Shown one piece after another: positions 45,711 through 56,454 of a stretch of DNA of 64,000 nt. Both the position numbers and the translations under genes were made by a program. Origin of the DNA: Anthonomus grandis grandis (lineage: Eukaryota > Arthropoda > Insecta > Coleoptera > Curculionidae); NCBI RefSeq assembly GCF_022605725.1, contig NC_065549.1, positions 38,765,690 through 38,829,689 of the forward strand. The letters are read 5' to 3'. The notes beneath the pieces were generated by a model. That model ran no database searches and was not told the DNA's origin. It saw only the letters and a program-made list of their open reading frames with translations. Position 1 is the first letter of the stretch. The number at the start of each line of letters is the position of its first letter.

Positions 45711-47227
45711 CAGATGTGACCAAAAAAATAAGAGTGCATATTAAATTTCAAATGAAACTGAATTAGCTTCCCTATATGTTGGAATTTGCAAATAATCTTC
45801 CAGCATTTAATCTGTTTACTTGGTAAAATTTATTAATAAATCATTAATTATTTCTTTATTGTAACTATTTGGTCTCTGTTTATTCAGATAAAAAATGTGT
45901 TTGTAATATTTTCCATAAATATAAGTAAGTTTCAACAAGATCGTTGCATCGCGCTGGTAAATAAGGGTCGCGCAAAGCATTGTAGCCCCGAAGAAAAACC
46001 TCTAATTTTGCAATTGAGTCAAAATATTTATGCATTTATTGGAAATGTACTTAAAAGATCACCTTGTGAAATCTCCAGAGTTTTAAAAACACAAAATAAA
46101 ACGGAAAATGTTCCTGAAAATCGAGGCCGTCCAAGAAAAACCACACGGAAAACTGATAAGCTTATTGTACGCGAAGTCACGAAACAACCTATTTCCATAT
46201 CTACCTCTATAAAATGAAACTTAAGCCTAAGTATTCGCACTAGGACGATAAAAAGACGTTTGCAAGACCAAAAATTATATGGTCTAGTGGCCAGAAAAGT
46301 CCTATTTCTAAGCAAAAAGAATATAAAACAAAGACTGGCATTTATTTAGAATAATTTTAATGAAAATTTTCAAGAAATTGGTGCAACTTTTTAGTGATGA
46401 GATGAAGATCAACTTATTTAAACCAAAGGGAGATTATTCATTAGAAGGAGAAAGAATGAAGAATATAATCCTAGAAACACAATAGGCAACATGGAGGTGG
46501 AAATATTAAACTGTGGGGCTGTTTTTCCTACAATGGAATAGGTCCCATAATTGAATTAAAGAGACCATGACAAAAGAAATTTATTTGGATATCTTGGATA
46601 GAAAAAAAAAAACATGCCTATAAGGTGAATGTATCAACAAGATAACGACCCTAAACATACGGCACGGATTGTTAAACAATGGTTTACACAAAATAGGGTT
46701 TTAGTTCTGAAATGGTCATCACAATCGCCTGACCTTAATCCAATCGAAAACCTTTGGAAGGAGCTGAAAACCCGAGTAGCTTATAAAAAAACAACAAATA
46801 AGCAAGATTTATGGAAGTAAGTTCAGGAAGCTTGATATTCCATCCCAGTTGTACCATGCCAAAAGTTGATTGATTCCATGCCACGGAGATGCGCAGCCGT
46901 TCTCAAAAATAATGGTTATTCTACCAAGTACTGACTCGCTTATTTAATGATGTCGTTTGTTTTGCGGTACATTGTAATTATAAATTTTTATAGCCGTTTT
47001 TGAAAAATACTCTTATTTTTTTGTCAACCATAAAACGTGTAAGAAATAAATTATTTATTTATAATTACAAATTAAACTGGCAAAGAATAACGTGTATTTA
47101 TTTTTTTATTACTGATGGTATATGTTGTACAAATATGAAATCGTTATTGTTTTTTCGCTATGTAGTACAATATATTATTAGAAATATTCAATAAAACCAG
47201 CCACTCTTATTTTTTTGGCCACCACTG
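45711..47227 (+). mobile_element. Tc1 element
   Basis: The ends are CAGATGTGACCAAAAAAATA at 45711 and, reversed from 47227, CAGTGGTGGCCAAAAAAATA, with TAAGAGTG after both. TA flanks at 45709-45710 and 47228-47229. Length 1517 bp, usual for Tc1 elements. Inserted in the 10.6-kb host intron. Confidence 0.9.
45925..46934 (+). pseudogene. Tc1 transposase (DD34E), heavily mutated
   Basis: FQQDRCIALVNKGRAKHCSP begins the HTH part, with SPCEISRVLKTQNKTENVPE and NRGRPRKTTRKTDKLIVREV next. Stops follow KxNLSLSIRTRTIKRRL, QDQKLYGLVARKV and the first catalytic region (FSDE near 46392). MYQQDNDPKHTARIVKQWF carries the second D, and SPDLNPIENLWKELKTRV carries the E. The C-terminus MPRRCAAVLKNNGYSTKY matches the usual Tc1 ending. 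At least six stops or shifts. Confidence 0.85.
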
Positions 47228-47599
47228 TATATATTTTAGTCAGACATTTCGGATAAGTTAACCAAAACATTTTCTGAACATCAAGCTCTTTAAGAGGTAA
47301 AACAGAAGTCAAAAACCCTCTCTCCTCTTTACATAGTTTTATCAAAAACATACATAGTAGATCAATTATTAGTTTTAACAAAACCACGAAACCCAATAGA
47401 AATTCTACATCGAGGAATTTCCGGATTTCCTCTAGATACACAAGACCTCAATTCTTCCCTTTCCTATTCAGAACTTCTATACAAAATATTGTAGTCGCTG
47501 CGATAGTAATATCACTAACCAAATAGTTAAAATAATCCTTGATCATGTTATCCCATTAGAGCTTACAACGAAATCCTAAAATCTTCCTACTTCTCTACC

Positions 47600-48380
47600 T
47601 CCTGCAAATTTGCTGCAAGGCTTTATAATATCCAAACCGGAAAAAAATATATCCATTTGTGCAGGATACAACAGTGCCTCATTGACACGGTGACTAGAAC
47701 CCACTGCAACGATATGCTGACACTGGATGTCGAAAAGGCACTAAATACTTGGATTTATCGGCTTAATCTATGAAATGTTGTTTCTTTCAATTCAAACTTT
47801 TCAATTTCAATTTCTTAACAAAAACCAGAAATCAAAAACACAGGACCCCGCACACTTAAAACTGCCAAAAGCTCTTCTGTCAAATTCGCTTGAACTTTGA
47901 AACAGTATTACAGTAAAGTCAATTATGAACAAAAGTTCTTATGGGCACAATCACCCTTTCCGAGCCTATTTAGGAACTATAGACGTCCAAAGGTCAAAAA
48001 GTTAATTATTTCAGGGTAAAGTTGTACATGAGTCAATCAATATGAACTGTCTGTGAGGATAAAACTTTAGAAATGATATCGGAATACACTATTCCTAAAC
48101 ATAGCTTTCATTCATCCTTTGATGTTTATATCCAAAAAAGAAAACAGGAATGATAGCTACCGTAGGATTTCTGAAGATCTGATCTGATATATAAGTGGCT
48201 CAAAGATTAATGAAGGCGTGGGTGTTTGGTTGGATTGGAAAACACCAAGACAAAAGATATACCATCCATTAAGGAATCTTGCATCGGTTTTTCGGATCTT
48301 TGTAGTAATATAGCGGTAGCCCAAAAGGCCCTTGAGAACCGCAGGGTTACATTGAAGCTGATATAGGTGAACTAAAAAAT
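47600..48380 (+). pseudogene. Jockey-type LINE remnants (RT and RNase H pieces)
   Basis: At about 47670-47780, QQCLIDTVTRTHCND and MLTLDVEKALNTWIYRLN resemble the first RT catalytic box (LDVEKAFDTVW). At about 48185-48360, IYISGSKINEGVGVW, then KIYHPLRNLASVFR and AVAQKALENRRVTLK resemble the DGSK...GVG start and following helix of RNase H. Both are short and broken and read in the same direction. They probably derive from one decayed element. Confidence 0.5.
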
Positions 48381-48479
48381 TAAAAGCTCGAAGAGGTTAA
48401 CTCGTTAAGGACTTTTAGGAAAATCTGTTACCTATCCTATCCACATTATTGTTTATACAAGTAATTTATCTTTTTATAA

Positions 48480-51400
48480 GTCTTGTATTAAGGAGGTGAA
48501 TCAAAACGGCCTGGCTCTTGGAAGCTTCTGTGATTAATTTTTTTTTTATGGTAAACACAAGCACAAGAGGAAAGTCCTATATCACTCTTGGAGTGGTGCT
48601 TGCGCGAAGATATTTGTGGGCGTTTACCTCGAATCGCTGTAGGTTGTATGCGTCGGGAAATATGTAAGAGGGAAGCCCGTTCCACAAAGAAGATGTTCTC
48701 CAGATGAATGAGTCTCGATACAGCGATATCCTTGGGGTAGGCAGGTGGACTCGATGTTGATGAGCCGCAACTGCTAGACGCGTCCTTCTTGCCGGAACAG
48801 CCCTTGGTGGAATCAGGCCTGCCAGCTCAGGGGAACACTTACCGTGATAATAACGGTAGAATAAACAGAGATCAGCCACCTTTCTCCTGTGCTCCAGACT
48901 ATCCAGACTCTTTGTCAGTTCTGGTTTGTCGATAAGACGAATAATAGAATAAGATTTTATACAGAAGAGAGCTTCCGTATAGAATCCAGCAGGTTTAAAC
49001 TATGCTTGGGTGCAGAGCTGCAGACATGAGAGCAATACTCGAGGGAAGGGCGTATTTGAGCTTTATAAAGAGTCAGCAGCTGTTCTGGTGTATACAGTTT
49101 TTTCGTTTTGAAAAGCACTCCGAGTTTTTTGGAAGCCGCCCTGGCGACCTCGGCAACGTGGTCCTGCCAGGACACACTGTTGGTGACCTCGACTCCTAGA
49201 AGATGTAAAGATGATTTCATTGGCAATGTTTTCCCTGCCATTACCAGCTCCGGGCCACCAAGGTTAGTCTTCATCGTAAATACTGCAGCCTGCGTTTTTT
49301 TAGCGTTAAAATTGACCAGATTGTTACCGCCCCACTCCAAGATTGCTCTAATATCGTTGTTGATTGAAGCTACTTGTTGCTGCCTAAGATTCTGAGAACT
49401 TGCGGCTATCGTTGGTTTGGCGGACTTAAATGTGGAAATAAGTGTGCTATCGTCCGCAAAGCTGTAGATTAGATTGACAGTGGTTCCTAGCAAATCGTTG
49501 ATATATATCAAGAAAAGGGTGGGGGATAGAATGCATCCTTGAGGGACTCCAGCGTTAATGTTAAATTTGTCGAAAAGGTATCCATCAATGGCTACTTGGA
49601 TTGTTCGTTGTTCAAGAAAACTTTTGATCCAATTCAATAATGAGTTTTGTATGCCGATTGAGGAGAGCTTGGTTAGTAGTCCACAAGTGTGTAACGTAAG
49701 CCAGAAGATCGCCGGTGGATCTAAGCTTTCGGAAGCCGTATTGATGATCGCTGATTAGTGCAGATGATTCCAGATATCTTAACAGTTGTTGGTTGACTGC
49801 TTTCTCCATAATCTTCGATATTACTGGAACTAGTGCAATCGGGCGGTATTGGAGGGCATCGTCTTCTTACCCTTTTTGGGTACAGCTTGCACTCGAGCAG
49901 TTTTCCAGCTTGTTGGAAATTGGCCCTGTTTATACGATGCCGTGAACAGTCTACATAAGGGAGGAGTCAATTCGTCTGCACAACGTTTTAATATTAGGGC
50001 TGGAATTCTATTGGGTCCAGAAGCTTTGTTGGTGTCTACGCTTTTAAGATTTTTTCTTTATAATTCGTTGGGGAAACGAAATTTCTCCCATCGATGAATT
50101 CACCTTTGGCAAATATGGCGGTGTTTTGCCTTGCGAGTGCAGAGTAGAATTGGACGCGAAGAGTTTACCCAGTAAGTTGGCTTTTTCCCTTGCTGTTACC
50201 GCGATAGAACCATCATCTGCTGTTAGGGGTGGCAAAGCCGACTTAGCAAATCTTTGACTAACGGCTTTCGATACCGACCAGAAAGATCTTGTTCCATTTG
50301 GGCAGTTTAGCAGTTTGTTTTTGATCCTGTTGTTGTGACTCTCTTTGCATTCATCAATAATTCGCTTACAGCTATTTCTGGAGGCTAAAAAGTTCATCCG
50401 ATTTTCGATGGAAGGATGTTGACGCCATTTGCGATATGCTGCGTTTTTAGTGTTTACTGCCTTTTTGCAATTCAGGTTGAACCATTGCTTGTTGTTTGAT
50501 CCGCATTTAGTAGAAAAAGGGATATAAGCTTCCATTCCTGTCAAGATCGTCTCTGTAATTGGGTTTACACATTCTGAGATGTTATTGGTTCTAAAGCAGA
50601 CCTCTTTCCAAGGGAATGAGCGATAAAATTCTCGAAGATGGTTCCACTCTGCTGATTTATAGTGCCATACCCTACGTGGCATCGGAGGATCCTCCGTTTT
50701 AACCTCCAACTGGCAAGAGACTGTTATCAATGATGTTCCTAGGGGGGCATGTGCTGATACAGTGTACGAGTCAGGGTCTGAAGCCAAGACCAGATCTAGG
50801 AGACTCGCGAACTCGCCGTCTCGATCGGGAATTCTGGTAGGTTCCTCCACAAGCTGCGTAAGCCCGCATATGGTGGCAAATAACTCAGCTTCTCGTCCTT
50901 CATCGTCGTTCTTGTTGCAGAAGCGTAGCCAGTTGATATTATGAACGTTAAAATCACCCATGGCGATGGTTAATGCAATGAACCAGGTTCAAAAAGAGCC
51001 GTCTATATTGGGTGTCGCTTGGTGGTCTGTAGATACAGCAGATAAATTTCGTGGCACCACTGGCTATTATTTTGAACCACATGACGTCGAAGTCCGCAGG
51101 TTCAAGCGTTTCCTCCCTCTGGCAACTCAAATCGATCTTGTACGACTTATCACAAATTATCAATCATAAAAATCAATATCAAACTTATCGACAAATACTG
51201 CAATCCAAAGTTTAGTCGAAATCGGGTGTGTAGATCGTATCCAGGATAAATGAGGTGAACATTTGTTGTTGAAGGTTTCACCTTTGTTTCTGCCAATGCC
51301 AGAATGTGAGGCTTACTTGATTGCAGGTGTTGGTGTACTGCATTAATATTGGTGTTTAGGCCTCTGATGTTGCAGAAATTGATTTTTAGGCTTTTAGATC

Positions 51401-51722
51401 CGCCTGATGGACCTCCCCGACCAGCCTCCGCCCGGAGATCCGAATGGGAGGCGAGTTTACCTCCGGAAAGTTTTGGTTGTGAGGGCGCCATCATGCATTT
51501 ATTTTTCTTCTCCATTTCCCCTTTGGAAACCGGACACATCGACATGGCGGCGAAACGTGAGTTCCATGGAACCACTTCACGCCGCCTAAGTCCTATGTGG
51601 TGGTATTGAACCGGGCGATGCAAGTGGACAACATCTACCACCAAAGGGGTTGTTCTATTAGTCGCCTTTTACGACAGGCAGAGCGTACCGGAGGGCTATT
51701 CTTCCCCGGCCCTCCCCGGGGC
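48480..51722 (-). mobile_element. Jockey-superfamily LINE, nearly full length
   Basis: The 5' end is about 51722, with a GC-rich leader GCCCTCCGGTACGCTCTGCC and GTAAAAGGCGACTAATAGAA, a leader type I recall from other insect LINEs. The single large ORF runs leftward and ends at about 48577, followed by a short AT-rich 3' end. It lies in the host intron in antisense orientation. Confidence 0.75.
48577..51644 (-). pseudogene. LINE ORF: AP endonuclease plus RT, with deletions
   Basis: SLKINFCNIRGLNTNINAVH and HILALAETKV start the endonuclease. FICCIYRPPSDTQYRRLF and MGDFNVHNINWL carry its next boxes, with a frame break near 51170. WFNLNCKKAVNTKNAAYRKW links to the RT. RPIALVPVISKIMEKAVNQQ, DHQYGFRKLRSTGDLLAYVT and HLWTT are RT boxes 1-2. 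The text then jumps to LTKLSSIGIQNSLLNWIKSF, so about 25 residues including the first catalytic aspartate (xDISKAFDRVW type) are lost. GVPQGCILSPTLFLIYINDL and FADDSTLIS follow intact. The C-terminal part ends SSLWNGLPSYIFP. Stops are few, so the copy is rather young. Confidence 0.85.
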
Positions 51723-51789
51723 AAATTTGAACTAGTTTAAGCCTTTAGCCTAACAGGTTATTGGTTTAATGGGCAATATAGTTTTCAAC

Positions 51790-52460
51790 AAAAGCCAAGC
51801 ATCATGTCAGCCGCAATTGACTTGCTGACAGATGTCTTTAGCGAAATCGACAAGGGTCTGAACTGTGTTCTTATATTGTTGGACCTAAAAAAGCCTTTGA
51901 TATCGTCGACCATGACATACTTATTTCGATAGTTAAGTAATTTGAAATAATGGGTATGATTCTTGCTTGGTTTAAGAACCATCTGCATGGCTGACCCCAA
52001 AATATTCTCTGCAATAACGTTTTCAGTACACCAAAAACTATAACGTCTGCGATACCGCAAGGGTCTATACTGGGACTAATGTTATTCCTGATATACATAA
52101 ATTCAATTTCCAACTTTCCATTAACGTCTGTTGTATATTTTTTGTATATGATAATGATACTGACTACCTGTAAGCAGAAAGATATCCTTAAACACTAGAA
52201 CATGTTTAGGAAACCAGCATGAGTAAAATATCAATGACTTAGGTATCAACTAACACACAATATGAATAAATACATCTTTATCGTAATCCTAAGTATAGAA
52301 TTAACAAAGAGTTGGAGCTTAATCTTAAAGCACTTAAATTAAAAAGATAAAAACCGATTAAGTGCAATAATGCATTGGAAGTGTGTTATAAAATAGCCAC
52401 AGCAATTGGTATGCTTGGAAGAATTGCTAAGCACATAAATATGTTTGAATACAGAATGAT
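51790..52460 (+). pseudogene. Non-LTR RT fragment
   Basis: AAIDLLTDVFSEIDKGLNCV and LDLKK with AFDIVDHDILI (one-base shift) is the first RT box. ILAWFKNHLHG, IPQGSILGLMLFLIYIN and a degraded region follow. The end VCYKIATAIGMLGRIAKHIN resembles the post-RT region. Different from the LINE next to it and in opposite orientation. Confidence 0.7.
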
Positions 52461-52749
52461 TTTCTTCTTCTTCTAGGGTGCCTTATGCGGTCCGGATGTA
52501 GGCGATCATCAAGGAAACTTTTTTACTTCAAACCATCATCCGAGAATTCTTCAGCCATGAGATACAATGGCGTCACAGTCTCCTCCTAAATAATCGCCTT
52601 GCACGAAGAATTCCATATTTTTCTTCATTCTTCATATCACTATATTAAGTACTATTTAAGTACACGTGTTTCGCTCATATTAAGAGACTTTATATCATCA
52701 GACCTTAAAAATCGACTACAAACAGTATATGCTTTACGGTCACATTATA

Positions 52750-54013
52750 CGAGGATGGTTCCAGAAGTACCCGACCCAAGAAAGAAAACACGAAAATTTT
52801 GGAAAAAAAATTATTTATTTTTTAACATATTCTCCTTTCAGCTCTATACACTTTTTTTTTATATAAGTTCGATACCCTTTTTATAATAAGAACTGTCTTG
52901 CGCCTCGAAATAGCCATTAACTGCAGACATCACTTCTTCATCGTTGGAAAATCTTTGACCACTGAGCCAGTTTTTTAAGTTTAGAAACAGAAAATAATCT
53001 AAGGGGGCTAAATCTGGCGAATAGGGTGCATGAGGTAGCAATTCAAACTTTAATTCGTTAATTTTGGCCATTGCAATAACGGATTTGTGAGCTGGTGCAT
53101 TGTCTTGATGAAACAACACTTTCTTCTTAACCAAATGCTACCGTTTTTGCTTGATTTCTTCGCTCAAACGTTGCAATAAGTTCGCATAATACTCGCCGTT
53201 GATAGTTTTACCTTTTTCAAGATAGTCAATGAAAATTATCCTTCGCGCATCCCAAAAAACCGACGCCATGACCTTGCCTACAGATGAAACGGTTTTCGCC
53301 TTCTTTGGAGCCGGTTCTCCCTTTTGAGTCCATTGTTTTGATTGTCCCTTTGTGTCAGGTGTGAAGTGATGGACCCATGTTTCCTCCATGGCTATGAAAC
53401 GACTCAAAAATTCTGCTTTGTTGCTATTAAATTTCGCTAAACACTCAATTGAAACATCTTCACGACACTATTTTTGCTCGAGTGTGAGCAAACGCGGCAC
53501 CCATCTTGCATACAGCTGTCTCATGTCAAAATTTTCAGTTAATATGCGATGTACCGCACTTTTTGAAATGCCTACTATGTCCGCTAGCTCGCGTACTTTC
53601 AGTCGACGATCATCCAGTACCACTTTGTGAATTTTCTTTAAAATTTCTGGAGTCTCAAGGCTCGTCTTGGGAGCTCGTACGGCCTCGTTTAAACTCTGCT
53701 ACCCAATATTTTACTGTTGTTAACGAAGGAGCAGACTCACCCAGAGTAGAATCCAGTTCAGCTTTTATATTGGTTGGGCTGAGGCCTTTCAAATAAAAGT
53801 ATTGTATCACATAACGATGACAAATTTCCTCCATTTTCACAAATTCACTGAAAACGTTCACTATTGATGGCTGCCAAACAAATACTAAACAACGTGGCAT
53901 CTTCAAATTTGAAACATATGCTTTATAGGTTGTATACTTTCTAATACACTGATATTTTTCAAACTACTTCCGACATCTCTAGGTCAGGCCGGGAACTTCT
54001 GAGACCACCCTCG
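52750..54013 (-). mobile_element. mariner element (1264 bp)
   Basis: The left end CGAGGATGGTTCCAGAAGTA and the right end, reversed, CGAGGGTGGTCTCAGAAGTT form a terminal repeat of about 28 bp. TA flanks both sides. Length is that of a complete mariner. Confidence 0.92.
52815..53899 (-). pseudogene. mariner transposase (DD34D), first catalytic Asp changed to Glu
   Basis: The start is near MPRCLVFVW or the inner MEEICHRYVIQYFYLKG. SPTNIKAELDSTLGESAPSL and TTVKYWVAEFKRGRTSSQDE are the N-terminal HTH. A frameshift near 53652 is followed by ETPEILKKIHKVVLDDRRLK and VGISKSAVHRILTENFDMR. A stop lies at about 53470 before CREDVSIECL. The usual GDETWVHHY box reads AMEETWVHHF, so the first catalytic aspartate is glutamate. 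VLFHQDNAPAHKS (second D) is preceded by a TAA at 53138. YSPDLAPLDYFLF carries the third D. A last break near 52855 precedes CIELKGEYVKK. Confidence 0.9.
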
Positions 54014-54015
54014 TA

Positions 54016-54236
54016 CACACACACTGAGACTTATACTTCTGATACCGAGACTTTGTGTAGTTCCCTTTAGATTATTGAATCTAGGTCTCTTTAAGGAAAT
54101 GGATGACTTCTTTCAAATTAAGTACTTCTGTTAACTACTACCTCTACTTCGTATAGTAGGTCCGAATTGGTGCGGCCGTTAATCATAAATTGGGTTTTCC
54201 TGATGTTTAGGTCTTGCCCTACTTCTTGAGAGTATA
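54016..54236 (-). pseudogene. RTE-like LINE fragment, right-hand continuation after the insertion
   Basis: It reads YSQEVGQDLNIRKTQFMING across the junction and then decays, matching the post-catalytic part of the RT (GLxxNxxKTxFM). Its upstream part is at 55748-56060, on the other side of the Tc1-type element. Confidence 0.65.
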
Positions 54237-55747
54237 CAGTGACCGCCTAAGGTTCCGCATAAATTCGATAAAAATTAGAGACATGATTTTTTTAAGAAAA
54301 CGCTCGGACTCCGGTGGAACAAAAAAAAAGATATGACGTCATCGGTAATTTTTTTAAATGGAATGCTATATTCTTTATTGCATTTATGAAATATAGGTGA
54401 AATTCCATGCAAGTTTCGTATAATACACCTTCTCACATCTTAAAACTCAACTGTTTCAGAAATATTTACATTTAACCAACAAGAAAGCAAGTAAGTACGT
54501 CTATTTACAAATTAAGTTAAAATGGAGGATAAAATGTTATAAACTGTGAAAACTCTTACTAATGTATCAAATGTTCAAACTGATCCCCATTTACTTCTTG
54601 GCAGAAAGCAAGACGGTTTACAAACTCGTGTAAAACACTATCAATCATTTCGGGTGATATACGTCTAATTTCAGATCTAATTCTATTTTTCAAATCTTCT
54701 ACGTTGTTTGGCTTCTCAATATAAACTTTACTTTCCAGATACCCACATAGAGAATAGTCGCCTATTCGTCCTATTGGCCCTCTTCGTCCTATCCATTTTC
54801 CTGGGAACTAATCCAAGTAATTACGGACATATCGAAAGAAATGTGGCGGTGTGCCGTCTTGCTGAAACCACAAATTATCTGTCGGGACAGCAGGGTCTTG
54901 TTCATCTGGGTATAGGGCAGCCAAAGCAGGGATAAGATCTTCTTGAAGAAAATTCAAATAGCGTTGTCCTGTTAAGTTTTCTTCGAATTAATAGATTTAC
55001 GGTACTGTGTATGAGCCTCAGTTCCCCAGTGTGGATTTGACACTGACCAGTACCGACAATTTTGCCGATTTACGACACCGTTTAAACAAAAAGTTGCTTC
55101 ATTCGAAAACACAACTCGTAACACAAACTGACGGTTATTATTGCAAATGTTCATTATTTGCTCGCAAAATTGGTTTCTTTGATCAGGATCGTCCTCATTT
55201 AATTCGTGTATTAGTCTAATTTTATAACGGTGGTATTCATTTGCTTTTAAGATGCGTCTTACTGACGTTCCGGCTATATTATTATCAACTAAAATTTGTG
55301 AAGTTGCATTGTTTGGATTTTCTTCGACGGAGAGCATAACAGTTAATTTTGTTTCTTCAGAAATTTTTGGACGGCCTGATCTTGGCAAATCCCTAACATG
55401 ACCTGAAGTTATGAATTTTGTGCTCTATTCTACTAACTGTTGACTGAGAAATAGGATGGTTTGTGTATTTGGCATTAAACAGGTCACTTACTTACTTCTT
55501 TTCAATTCGTCATAATATATTCTGATAAAAAATTTTAATTTTCGAACTGACAGTGACATTCGAAAATGGAGATTCTTTACAAGTACAACCAAGGATATAG
55601 AAACAATTATATATACAAATTTTGTATACAAAAATTTATGTGAAATAATGCGCAACTTAAAATAAAAATCGACTGATCCGAGCGTTTTCTTAAAAAATCA
55701 TGTCTCTAATTTTTATCGAATTTATGTGGAACTTTTGGCGGTCATTG
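54237..55747 (-). mobile_element. Tc1/mariner-type element in a LINE
   Basis: The ends are CAGTGACCGCCTAAGGTTCC at 54237 and, reversed from 55747, CAATGACCGCCAAAAGTTCC. The repeat extends about 75 bp through AATTCGATAAAAATTAGAGA and GAAAACGCTCGGA. TA at 54235-54236 and 55748-55749. Removing the 1511 bp and one TA joins the LINE frame as ADSLQ-YSQEVG without a break, direct proof of insertion. Confidence 0.92.
54560..55515 (-). pseudogene. DUF4817-related DDE transposase
   Basis: After a damaged start (about 55515-55390, GHVRDLPRSGRPK) the frame reads ISEETKLTVMLSVEENPNNA and NNIAGTSVRRILKANEYHRY. VVFSNEATFCLNGVVNRQNC has N where the first catalytic D is usual (SDEATF). A stop lies after SINSKK. 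Then come QRYLNFLQEDL and the LWFQQDGTPPHFF box (second D). The SPDLTPLDFFLWG segment is shortened to RGPIGRIGDYSLCGYLESKV, removing the last acidic residue. It ends EVNGDQFEHLIH. It lacks at least two active-site residues. Confidence 0.8.
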
Positions 55748-56060
55748 TATATTGAAGAGAGTCGGCGAGAGCACGCATCACTGCCTGATTCCTCGCATGA
55801 TCTTCATCTGGCCGGTCAGTTAATCTTCGACTTTGATTTGCGCACCTTGGTTTTAGTAGAAATTGCTGATTATATCCTTATCGCCTATACAAATTCTTTG
55901 CAGGGCCGTGGTCAACTTCCGTCCTAGTTGACATCACGCCATCTCTGGATCAGAACCTGCAGAGTGAAGAGAGCTTCACGTGTAATTTGACCTCAATCGT
56001 AGATGGCATTGAACAGCTCCATTAGCTTAGTGGAATAATGGTTTACTATGTATTCGCATT
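55748..56060 (-). pseudogene. RTE-like LINE fragment, upstream part
   Basis: Read leftward: NHYSTKLMELFNAIYDSGQI-type text (here a stop in place of one residue), TREALFTLQVLIQRWRDVN, then INWPDEDHARNQAVMRALAD and SLQ. It continues at 54236 across the inserted transposon. The end of the fragment near 56060 is a guess. Confidence 0.55.
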
Positions 56061-56188
56061 TGTCCTATGTGTCTAGGATATGGTCAACATTATTTTTATC
56101 TACTAGTAGCAGTGCATTATTTAAATATATTTATGACTAAAAATTGCTCACATTAAAATAAATTAAACTAACTATAAAAAATTTACAG

Positions 56189-56454
56189 CTGAAACGTCTA
56201 ATGAAGAACACCAGCCACTCATTCCGCCTCAGCTTCCGCCTTATGAAAAAAGATTATCGTATAGGGATCCTAATGAAGAACGGAGACCTAAGGAACTTAG
56301 TATATTTTTGCCTTCGAAAATAAGGACCAACACTAGACCACTTATAGTAGGAGAGCATCATAGAAAGTTTGATAACCCCATAAGTTATTTGGGAGGGCCG
56401 AAACTGCCCAACAGGAATCGATCTAGTGTGGAAAGTGTAGTATCTATAGACTAG
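56189..56454 (+). CDS. Host membrane protein gene, last exon
   Basis: It follows AAATTTACAG. The one base carried from exon e plus CT gives alanine, then ETSNEEHQPLIPPQLPPYEK and RLSYRDPNEERRPKELSIFL, ending RSSVESVVSID and TAG at 56452-56454. It has an acidic di-leucine-type sequence (EHQPLI, pattern [DE]xxxL[LI]) and an LPxY sequence (LPPY). In other membrane proteins these serve adaptor-dependent endosomal sorting and WW-domain ubiquitin-ligase binding; here that is inference. No frameshift or stop was seen in any of the six exons. Family unknown. Confidence 0.8.
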
